Assembly (NCBI GenBank): GCA_021162305.1
Contig: JAGGYX010000065.1
Location: 1-10,036, forward strand
DNA length: 10,036 bases
Source: Thermoplasmata archaeon
Lineage (GTDB): Archaea > Thermoplasmatota > E2 > UBA202 > JdFR-43
Direction: 5' to 3'
Shown: piece by piece, positions 1 to 5,589 of the stretch
Layout of the letters: each line of letters opens with the position of its first letter
How positions within the stretch are numbered: the first letter of the stretch is position 1
Notes under the pieces: generated by a model
Databases searched by the model: none
Seen by the model: only the letters and a program-made list of their open reading frames with translations
Told to the model about the DNA's origin: nothing
Made by a program: the position numbers and the translations under genes

Positions 1-108
1 TATAGCCAATATCGCCGCCAAAACAACTGCCGCCACCACAACAATGAGCACCAAACGCATTGGAAGCCCTTCTATACCTCTTTTATCTCTTATAAAGCCT
101 CCCCACAT
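1..108 (-). CDS. Archaeal type IV pilin-like protein, N-terminal fragment
   Basis: The minus strand reads 36 codons from an ATG at 108 to the window edge; the rest of the gene lies outside. The peptide has a short charged head (RDKRG, residues 7-11), then IEGLPMRL, then an unbroken hydrophobic stretch (residues 19-36). A charged head with a K/R-G site directly before a hydrophobic helix is the layout of class III signal peptides. Prepilin peptidase cuts these just before the helix, which then forms the pilus core. I infer a pilin or pilin-like cell-surface protein, with cleavage probably after Gly11. An AGGTGG SD site 4 bases upstream fixes the start. The gene is divergent from the LysE-family exporter. 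It could instead be another secreted or anchored protein, since only the N-terminus is visible. Confidence 0.6.
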   Translation of the reverse strand, partial: MWGGFIRDKRGIEGLPMRLVLIVVVAAVVLAAILAI

Positions 109-112
109 TTTT

Positions 113-118
113 CCACCT
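113..118 (-). promoter_or_regulatory. Shine-Dalgarno site of the pilin-like gene
   Basis: On the minus strand AGGTGG is followed by AAAA and the ATG at 108. It is complementary to the 3' end of 16S rRNA and decides the start. It stands out because most first genes in this window have no such site. Confidence 0.6.
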
Positions 119-260
119 AATTGATATTATTTATTGATTTAAAAAAATTTCCTTGCCCTGTGCTTTAATGATATGTTAAAGCCCGCCCCGCATTATAAAA
201 GCAGAAGAAATGCAGAATCGTTGGCAAGGATAAAATAAGAGAATTTTATGAAGAAAATTA

Positions 261-269
261 CTTATATTA
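261..269 (+). promoter_or_regulatory. Candidate TATA box for the LysE-family gene
   Basis: The sequence cttatatta is centred about 23 bases before the ATG at 288. There is no SD site in front of that ATG. This spacing fits a leaderless archaeal transcript starting at or next to the start codon. A second candidate, attataaaa at 192-200, would give a leader of roughly 70 bases. Confidence 0.35.
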
Positions 270-287
270 AGCTGGGTTAACGAAAAA

Positions 288-884
288 ATGGAACTGCTAT
301 GGTATATCGCCCTCGTAATCTTCATTTCCTTGAGTGGAGTTTTAATGCCTGGTCCAATATTTGCCAATGCAATATATGAGGGGAGAAAAAATAAATATGC
401 TGGATTTAAAATTGCTACAGGGCATGCCATAGTGGAAGTGCCGATAATAGTTTCTCTATTTTTGATAGGAAGATTTGAATTTCCTTCAATGGCAAAATCA
501 TTAATAAGTATTGTTGGAGGCATATTTCTGCTTTATCTTGCTATTACATTTTTTAAAAATAAAGAAAGAAGGGTAATAAAAGGGATTATGGCTGGAATTT
601 TGCTTTCCAGCCTAAATCCATATTTCATATTGTGGTGGCTTACTGTCGGCTTCAATCTTGCTATAAAAGCTTCCTATTTCGGCTTAATTGGATTACTCAG
701 CCTTATAGTATTTCATGAAAGTTGCGATTTTTCATGGTATGGATTTATAACAATTTTATCAAATAAAGGAGCAAGATTTCAGAAAATTGAAAAATTTGCA
801 GCTTTATTGGCATTTTCATTACTTCTGTTTTTTGGAATCTATTTCATATATAATGGCATAGAGGAAATGGCGAATCACTTGTAG
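288..884 (+). CDS. LysE/RhtB-family exporter
   Basis: This is a 198-residue, very hydrophobic protein with about six membrane helices (roughly 5-25, 40-62, 67-89, 100-122, 130-150 and 168-190). Family marks are the PGP motif at residues 21-23 in the first helix (SGVLMPGPIFA), GHAIVE at 45-50, and the second half-motif LNPYFILWW at 109-117. Its length is typical of LysE/RhtB/CadD-superfamily carriers, which export amino acids or related small solutes across the cytoplasmic membrane. The substrate cannot be told from sequence. It lies 59 bases ahead of aIF5B on the same strand, but a separate TATA-like box before aIF5B suggests the two are not strictly one operon. The ATG at 288 begins directly at the first helix and is the natural start. 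Confidence 0.85.
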   Translation: MELLWYIALVIFISLSGVLMPGPIFANAIYEGRKNKYAGFKIATGHAIVEVPIIVSLFLIGRFEFPSMAKSLISIVGGIFLLYLAITFFKNKERRVIKGIMAGILLSSLNPYFILWWLTVGFNLAIKASYFGLIGLLSLIVFHESCDFSWYGFITILSNKGARFQKIEKFAALLAFSLLLFFGIYFIYNGIEEMANHL

Positions 885-904
885 CATTTTCGCTCTTTAA
901 AAAT

Positions 905-913
905 CATATAAAA
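905..913 (+). promoter_or_regulatory. Candidate TATA box for aIF5B
   Basis: The sequence catataaaa lies 31-39 bases upstream of the GTG start at 944. The region between the box and the start is T-rich with no SD site, so the transcript would have a very short leader. Confidence 0.45.
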
Positions 914-943
914 GGTTTTATTAAATGATTTTCTTTTCTCATT

Positions 944-2653
944 GTGTACATTCGCCAGCCTATAGTAGCAGTCCTCGGTCATGTAGACCATGGAAAAACG
1001 ACATTATTAGATTATATTAGAGGGACAACTGTTACAGCAAAAGAAGCTGGTGCAATAACACAGCATATTGGGGCAACTGAAGTTCCATTGGATGCAATAA
1101 TGAAAATCTGTGGCTCATTGTTACATGGGAAAAAATTTAAGGTGCCAGGTTTGCTTTTCATCGACACCCCTGGTCACTTTGCTTTTATTACGTTAAGAGC
1201 CAGAGGCGGCGCCCTCGCCGATTTGGCTATACTTGTCATTGACATAAATGAGGGTATCATGGAGCAGACTGAGGAATCGATAAAAATTTTGAGGGAATAT
1301 AAGACGCCTTTTGTTGTTGCTGCAAATAAAATAGATGCTATACCGGGGTGGCGAAGCGTTGATGGCGTGTTATCAAAAAGGCTTGAAAAGCAGAATGAAG
1401 GCACACGTAAGGAATTTGACGAAAGATTATATGGACTTATTGGGAGATTATATGACTTTGGCTTTTCTGCAGAGCGTTATGATAAAATAAGGGATTTTAC
1501 AAAAAATGTTGCAGTTGTTCCAATCTCCGCTAAGACAGGCGAAGGAATACCAGAGCTGCTAATGATTTTGATTGGACTGGCTCAACGCTTTTTGGAGAAA
1601 AATCTGGAAAGTGAGGAAAAAGCAGGCAGGGGAGTTGTTCTTGAAGTTAAAGAAGAGCGTGGTCTTGGTGTTACCATAGATGCAATAGTTTATGATGGTA
1701 TTATAAAGAAAGGAGATAAAATTGTGATTGGAGGAAAAAATGAGCCGTTTGTAACAGGCATAAGAGCATTGTTGAAACCAAAGCCGTTGGATGAGATAAG
1801 AGAGCCAAGCGATAGATTTGACAGCGTGGAGCAATGCAAGGCGGCATGTGGAATAAAGATTGCAGCCCCAGATTTGGAAAAAACATTTGCGGGAGCACCA
1901 TTCAAAGTAATAGAAAATGAAGAGGAGGATATTAAAACAATAAGAAATGAAATGAAGCTTGATGTTGATTTGCAGGATGAGGGAATAATAATAAAAGCAG
2001 ATGCTATTGGCTCATTGGAAGCATTATCATTTTTGCTAAGGAATAAAGGAATAGCTATAAGAAAAGCCGAAGTTGGAGATATATCAAAGCGGGACATTAT
2101 GGAAGCGATGACAAATGCAAATCCTTTGAATAGAGTTATTGTTGGATTTAATGTAAGATTGCTTGAAGAAAATAGCGAGGATGTTGAGGTTATAATAGAG
2201 CGAGTCATATACAAACTCATAGAAAAATTCGAAGAATGGAGAGAAAAGAAGCAAAAGGAAATAGAAGAGCAGAAAAGAAAGGAAATAACATATCCCGGTA
2301 TGATTTTATTATTGCCAGATTATGTTTTTCGCGTTAGCAAACCAGCTATTGTTGGCGTTCGTGTAATAGCGGGAGAGATAAGAACTGGACAGAAGCTCAT
2401 AAGAGATGATGGAAAGGTCGTTGGAAAAATAAAAAGCATTCAATCTGAAAAGAAAAGCATTTCAGTAGCAAAGCAGGGAATGGAAGTTGCTGTTGCAATA
2501 GAAGGGGCAACAGTTGGAAGACAAATAAAACCGGGACAGACTTTATATGTTGACATAAGCCAAGGAGAAATAGATAAACTATTGGAAATGGAACTGACAT
2601 CAGATGAAAGGGATACGCTGGAAAAAATCATAAAAATAAAAAGAAAATGGTAG
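944..2653 (+). CDS. infB: Translation initiation factor aIF5B (IF-2 homologue)
   Basis: This 569-residue GTPase promotes ribosomal subunit joining and positions the initiator tRNA. All GTPase motifs are present: G1 GHVDHGKT (12-19), G2 GAITQHIGAT (36-45) with its threonine, G3 DTPGH (74-78) with the catalytic His78, G4 NKID (128-131) and G5 SAK (195-197). Domain II follows at about 228-330 and domain III at about 340-430. A charged linker helix (about 430-448) leads to the C-terminal barrel that contacts initiator tRNA. Length matches intein-free archaeal aIF5B. The GTG start is chosen because the family begins almost immediately before the first beta strand (IRQPIVAVLGHVDHGKT). One oddity is that the residue after the G3 histidine is Phe (HFAF) where the family normally has Glu (HEAF). 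The gene converges with a membrane protein only 19 bases downstream. Confidence 0.96.
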   Translation: MYIRQPIVAVLGHVDHGKTTLLDYIRGTTVTAKEAGAITQHIGATEVPLDAIMKICGSLLHGKKFKVPGLLFIDTPGHFAFITLRARGGALADLAILVIDINEGIMEQTEESIKILREYKTPFVVAANKIDAIPGWRSVDGVLSKRLEKQNEGTRKEFDERLYGLIGRLYDFGFSAERYDKIRDFTKNVAVVPISAKTGEGIPELLMILIGLAQRFLEKNLESEEKAGRGVVLEVKEERGLGVTIDAIVYDGIIKKGDKIVIGGKNEPFVTGIRALLKPKPLDEIREPSDRFDSVEQCKAACGIKIAAPDLEKTFAGAPFKVIENEEEDIKTIRNEMKLDVDLQDEGIIIKADAIGSLEALSFLLRNKGIAIRKAEVGDISKRDIMEAMTNANPLNRVIVGFNVRLLEENSEDVEVIIERVIYKLIEKFEEWREKKQKEIEEQKRKEITYPGMILLLPDYVFRVSKPAIVGVRVIAGEIRTGQKLIRDDGKVVGKIKSIQSEKKSISVAKQGMEVAVAIEGATVGRQIKPGQTLYVDISQGEIDKLLEMELTSDERDTLEKIIKIKRKW

Positions 2654-2672
2654 ATTTGTTTAACTCTATTGT

Positions 2673-3362
2673 TTACTCATATTCCTTGTATTGCCACAAT
2701 AACAGCAGCAAAGCAACAATGGAAAACACAAGGGGAATAAGAGGCAATATAGAATATGATGTAGAATCATAAGCAATGCTGATACCTGCTGTTGCTCCTG
2801 TATTCCATGCATTGAAAGAAGTATTAAGATAAAATCTAAATAACACAGACAATACACTTCCAAAAATGAGAGATGAAACAATAAAAGCCAGGTGCTTCTT
2901 TTCCATAGCATTTATTCCTATGGCAACATATATAGCTCCTGCAAAAATTTCGGTATAGGATAGAATTAGAATTGTTTCGTTGTAATTATGAAGCAATGAA
3001 CTTGCAATCGTGGTGTTTATACTTGCATTATCTAAAGGAATATTGAGGAAAAGTTCCATTTCATGAAAGTAAAGAATGCCATAAAATCCATACAGGAAAA
3101 ACCATAGAGACGCAAAGAAAATTAGGATGGAAGCAACTAGCACAGGCTTATTCAATTTTTCAAATTTTTCTGCTATACTTTTGAATGGCTCTTTTAATTC
3201 TCTTGGATGCATTACAATTCCAGCAATTGTTATAATTATTCCAGCGATAAATGAAAAGAAAAATATTGCATATATATCCCCTCCAAATAAATTAAACGCA
3301 TTCCATCCCCATATTCCAAGCACAATGAGAATAACTCCTGCTAAAGTAATTATTTTTCTCAT
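2673..3362 (-). CDS. Membrane protein of unknown family, about 6 helices
   Basis: I do not recognise this 229-residue protein. It has about six hydrophobic helices: roughly 4-25, 30-51, 73-97, 131-152, 158-180 and 205-225. Between helices 2 and 3 lies a charged segment (about 52-72, rich in Lys and Glu) that is probably cytoplasmic. Between helices 3 and 4 is a polar loop of about 30 residues with Asn-x-Thr sequons (NTT, NET), probably outside the cell. There are no catalytic motifs or metal-binding clusters. Codon use resembles its neighbours and the frame is intact. It ends 19 bases from aIF5B on the opposite strand, so it is not in that gene's operon. The ATG at 3362 has no SD site but a TATA-like box about 28 bases upstream, consistent with a leaderless monocistronic gene. 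Confidence 0.75.
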   Translation of the reverse strand: MRKIITLAGVILIVLGIWGWNAFNLFGGDIYAIFFFSFIAGIIITIAGIVMHPRELKEPFKSIAEKFEKLNKPVLVASILIFFASLWFFLYGFYGILYFHEMELFLNIPLDNASINTTIASSLLHNYNETILILSYTEIFAGAIYVAIGINAMEKKHLAFIVSSLIFGSVLSVLFRFYLNTSFNAWNTGATAGISIAYDSTSYSILPLIPLVFSIVALLLLLWQYKEYE

Positions 3363-3385
3363 TTGTTTAATAAAATGTTAGCATT

Positions 3386-3394
3386 ATTTAATAT
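3386..3394 (-). promoter_or_regulatory. Candidate TATA box for the 2673-3362 gene
   Basis: The minus strand reads ATATTAAAT here, centred about 28 bases before the ATG at 3362. The interval contains no SD site. The same AT-rich patch read on the plus strand (attatttaata) could also serve transcription towards 3424-3515. Confidence 0.35.
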
Positions 3395-3423
3395 TGCGAT
3401 TTTTTATGAAAACAAAAGGGGCA

Positions 3424-3464
3424 GCAGGTAAAGGTTTTTAGCGTAATGCTAAAAGCCTCCCTGC
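3424..3464 (+). repeat. Long imperfect hairpin between divergent genes
   Basis: An outer arm gcagg (3424-3428) pairs with cctgc (3460-3464). After a small internal loop (4 bases left, 2 right), ggtttttagc (3433-3442) pairs with gctaaaagcc (3448-3457) around the 5-base loop gtaat. That is 15 pairs including one G-U, strong for such AT-rich DNA. It lies between the start of the minus-strand membrane protein and the decayed genes to the right. It could be a structured 5' leader, a small RNA, a terminator-like stem or the end of a lost mobile element. It shows no ACA box, tRNA fold or C/D box signature. Confidence 0.6.
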
Positions 3465-3513
3465 ATATTTGAAAGATAATGAAGGAAAATTGGTAAATAG
3501 CAGGGGATGGTAA
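3463..3513 (+). pseudogene. C-terminal relic of a gene related to the 3798-4622 pseudogene
   Basis: This open stretch ends in TAA at 3511-3513 and encodes a tail containing YLKDNEGKLVNS. The tail of the larger pseudogene at 4569-4622 contains YFKDDEGNLVDS, so 8 of 12 positions are identical and the rest are mostly conservative. The stretch has no start codon of its own and an in-frame stop at 3439-3441. In the next frame a short run (MLKASLHI, from 3446) would join it if one T were added at 3468-3470. I read it as the last piece of a duplicated gene, most of which has been deleted. Its stop codon sits one base before the ATG of the next ORF, an operon-like arrangement. Confidence 0.5.
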
Positions 3514-3514
3514 A

Positions 3515-3794
3515 ATGGGATTGATGGAAAATATTGAGGAGTGGAGAAGGAAAAGAATACGGAAGAAAATAGATAGAGCCATACAAAAAAGAATGCCTGT
3601 AGAAATTAGAATAAAAGGAGGAATTTCAAAAGGAATTTATTACATTTGTGTCAATGATGTTCCTGTGATTCAAGAAAAAGGGTTGCAGCGGCGAGAAGTC
3701 GATTGACTACAATCGCTCAAGAATTGAAAAGGAAGGGAATTGATGTAATAAAAGGTTGAGAGAATTATCATATTCCATTTACATAGGGTCATAA
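3515..3794 (+). pseudogene. Small basic protein gene, apparently broken by two frameshifts
   Basis: From the ATG at 3515 the intact frame gives 63 codons to a stop at 3704-3706. Its residues 1-27 are highly basic (EEWRRKRIRKKIDRAIQKR). The last codons before the stop look unlike the rest. Adding one A in the A5 tract at 3675-3679 keeps reading as RVAAARSRLTTIAQELKRKG. Adding one A in the A4 tract at 3750-3753 continues to RLRELSYSIYIGS and TAA at 3792-3794. The rebuilt product is about 92 residues: a charged N-terminal helix, a short strand-rich middle (IRIKGG, GIYYICVNDV) and an amphipathic C-terminal helix. I do not recognise the family. A possible SD site (ggatgg) lies 4 bases before the start. 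The alternatives are a genuine 63-residue protein or missed A bases in the sequence. Confidence 0.5.
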
Positions 3795-3797
3795 AAG

Positions 3798-4622
3798 ATG
3801 TTGCTTGTTGAGAGCAACCATTATCTGGTGTATGGAGTATTTAGAACAGATGTTTATTAACAAAAAAACTGTTACATAATTGGTGAAAATATGGTATATA
3901 ACGGGAGGTGTAAATCAGGTAAAGTTAAAACAGAAAAGGTGGAGATTGTAGGAAAAATAAAAATTCCATCAAAAAATATTGAAGAGAAGGGCAGAATACA
4001 ATGGTTCATTCATTCATCTCTTTCTGAATTGCCCGTAAGAGATGTAACTAATGAAGATGGCAGAGGACATAAAACAGAACCCCATATAGAAATAGAGGTA
4101 GAAAATTATTTATCAGAATGCTATCAGTCAAATATTTCAGGACATCTTGATAGTGATGAGAAGTATCTGTTTTTGGTTACCCGATGCCTAAATAAAAATA
4201 TGGAGGAATACGGTAAAAATTATTTTGTTGGTTACATGATAAAAGAAGAAGAACTGCACCTTAGAGATGAAAAAGGAAATGAATGGAAAGCAGTTAAAGG
4301 AAAAACCTTCATTTATCCGTTTAACAAAGCACTTCTGTATTATGAAGTGTATCCTACTATTTACCGCTTGAAAAAAAGTAGATGAAAAAGATACTAAAAA
4401 GATTTTAAATCATTTTAAACATAAGCACAACATTCTCCAAGATTGTATTAAAGAAATAATACGTTTGGATGAAAAGAACGAGAATGATAATAAAACATGC
4501 ATAGTGTTGAGAGGTGGAAAGTGCGAATATGAAAAAGAATGTTTGCGATGGAATTATGAGAGATAGTTTATTTCAAGGATGATGAAGGAAATTTAGTGGA
4601 TAGTTTGAATGAGGGAAAATAA
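3798..4622 (+). pseudogene. Unrecognised gene of about 270 codons, broken by a stop and two frameshifts
   Basis: The longest intact piece is 164 codons (3891-4385), but the frame is open well beyond both ends. Upstream in the same frame, ATG at 3798 starts MLLVESNHYLVYGVFRTDVY, then a single TAA (3858-3860), then QKNCYIIGEN leading straight into the 3891 start. Downstream, skipping one A in the A7 tract (4371-4377) continues as VDEKDTKKILNHFK and on to LRWNYE. Skipping two bases of the gagaga run (4558-4563) then joins IVYFKDDEGNLVDS and TAA at 4620-4622. The rebuilt protein is soluble, with hydrophobic strands such as RIQWFIHSSL, KYLFLVTRC and NYFVGYMI, and closely spaced cysteines near the C-terminus (GGKCEYEKECLRW). 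I recognise no family. Three independent lesions argue for real decay. The 164-codon piece could still be expressed from its own ATG. Confidence 0.6.
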
Positions 4623-5352
4623 AAGGAAAATAGATAACTATAAAAAGCAACTATCAATTTACTCTAAAATGGAGGAAAAAATTGCAAAAATATCTTCCTC
4701 TCTTCTTCTAATTGCGATTATATTAGTAATTTTAAGTTGCATACTCCCTTGGAAAACCCTTTTTATAAGATATGAAGACGAAGAAAACGGAGAAGTTTAT
4801 TTTTATGAATATAATTTTTTAGTGTGGGGAATACATATAATTTCTCCCTCCTTTTATAGCATCGGTGGCACAATCCATAATATGAGTTATGGAGAAGGAT
4901 GGAGATTTTATTGGAATTTGAGACCAACCCAAATTATTTTGGGTCCAGAATACTCATATACAATAGATGCTCGAACTGGAGAAATCATAGATAAAAAAGC
5001 GAATTATCCCCATAGTCTGCTCATAAATGACTTTTTTATTTTGTTATCTTTTCCACTACTGATACTATCTATAATCGTGGGAACTGCAGCTGTAAACGAG
5101 GTGAGTAAAACCAAAATTAAAGAAAATAAAAATTCTCCAGTAGCATGGATTTTTGGAGCAGGGTTTTTGATAATTTTATCAGTTTTTTTATTTTGGTTTG
5201 GATTTAAAAATATTACTAAATATGCACAGCCAATATTTTCAGAGAATTTGAAATGGTCATATGGAATTATATTTCCTATTCTTTCTGTTATCCTTTTTTT
5301 GGCTGTTTCTCTCATTATGTTTTCTTCACACAATAGCAAAAACAGCAAATAA
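4609..5352 (+). CDS. Membrane protein of unknown family with a large outer loop
   Basis: I do not recognise this 247-residue protein. It has a polar N-terminus, a first helix (about 28-48), then a loop of about 90 residues rich in Tyr, Trp and Gly. The loop ends near residue 137 and lies probably outside the cell. Three more helices follow at about 138-160, 177-200 and 219-240, with a Lys-rich cytoplasmic loop (about 163-175) and a polar tail. The loop contains YEDEENGEVYFYEYNFLVWG and TIDARTGEIIDKK. The frame is intact, unlike the two genes just upstream, whose last 14 bases it overlaps. The start is uncertain. ATG 4609 adds a Lys-rich segment, while ATG 4669 (MEEKIAKISSSLLL) begins close to the first helix; neither has a convincing SD site. 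A small-molecule or surface sensor is only a guess. Confidence 0.65.
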   Translation: MRENKRKIDNYKKQLSIYSKMEEKIAKISSSLLLIAIILVILSCILPWKTLFIRYEDEENGEVYFYEYNFLVWGIHIISPSFYSIGGTIHNMSYGEGWRFYWNLRPTQIILGPEYSYTIDARTGEIIDKKANYPHSLLINDFFILLSFPLLILSIIVGTAAVNEVSKTKIKENKNSPVAWIFGAGFLIILSVFLFWFGFKNITKYAQPIFSENLKWSYGIIFPILSVILFLAVSLIMFSSHNSKNSK

Positions 5353-5450
5353 ATAATATGGAAAATGCAAAAATTCAAAAAATTTTAAAAAAAGAAAATA
5401 CTCTTTATTAGTAACCCGAAAAGATTAATAAGCCTTTTATTCTTATTTTT

Positions 5451-5455
5451 AGGAG
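5451..5455 (+). promoter_or_regulatory. Shine-Dalgarno site of the 42-codon ORF
   Basis: AGGAG stands 5 bases before the ATG at 5461, in an otherwise T-rich leader. It is the best ribosome binding site in the central part of the window and the main reason to believe the small ORF is translated. Confidence 0.55.
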
Positions 5456-5460
5456 ATAAA

Positions 5461-5589
5461 ATGAGAATGTGGAGGAAGAATTTGAAAGACGGAAAACTGC
5501 AACTAATGTTGATTAATTTTATAATTATTGAGGCAATTGCTTTTATGTATAAAAATCAAAAATTTACTTACTATTCTACAAAATGGTAG
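5461..5589 (+). CDS. Small 42-residue protein overlapping the XPD start
   Basis: ATG at 5461 opens 42 codons ending in TAG at 5587-5589. The peptide has a basic head (MRMWRKNLKDGK), a hydrophobic centre (LQLMLINFIIIEAIAFMY, about 13-30) and a polar, Tyr/Lys-rich tail. That would fit a tiny single-span membrane peptide or a short helical partner protein. A clear AGGAG site precedes it. Its last codons overlap the ATG of the XPD helicase (AAATGGTAG), a layout typical of translational coupling. XPD itself has no SD site outside this ORF. I do not recognise the sequence. It may be a regulatory leader ORF rather than a functional protein. Confidence 0.45.
   Translation: MRMWRKNLKDGKLQLMLINFIIIEAIAFMYKNQKFTYYSTKW

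Noticed and set aside
1690..2220. Long minus-strand open frame within aIF5B
   Set aside because: It is Ser/Ile-rich shadow coding opposite a conserved gene, with no start signal or recognisable motif.
944..2653. Possible intein in aIF5B
   Set aside because: Some archaeal infB genes carry one, but here all GTPase motifs are at normal spacing and the length is standard.
3388..3582. 64-codon minus-strand ORF over the hairpin
   Set aside because: It has no SD site or coding-like composition and runs antisense to better-supported plus-strand reading frames.
4578..4585. gatgatga resembling a C box of a C/D guide RNA
   Set aside because: No CTGA D box at suitable spacing and no terminal stem; the bases are better explained as Asp-Asp-Glu codons of the relic tail.
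4927..4944. Hairpin acccaaa-ttat-tttgggt
   Set aside because: It lies inside an intact coding frame, with no termination or promoter context, so it is probably incidental.
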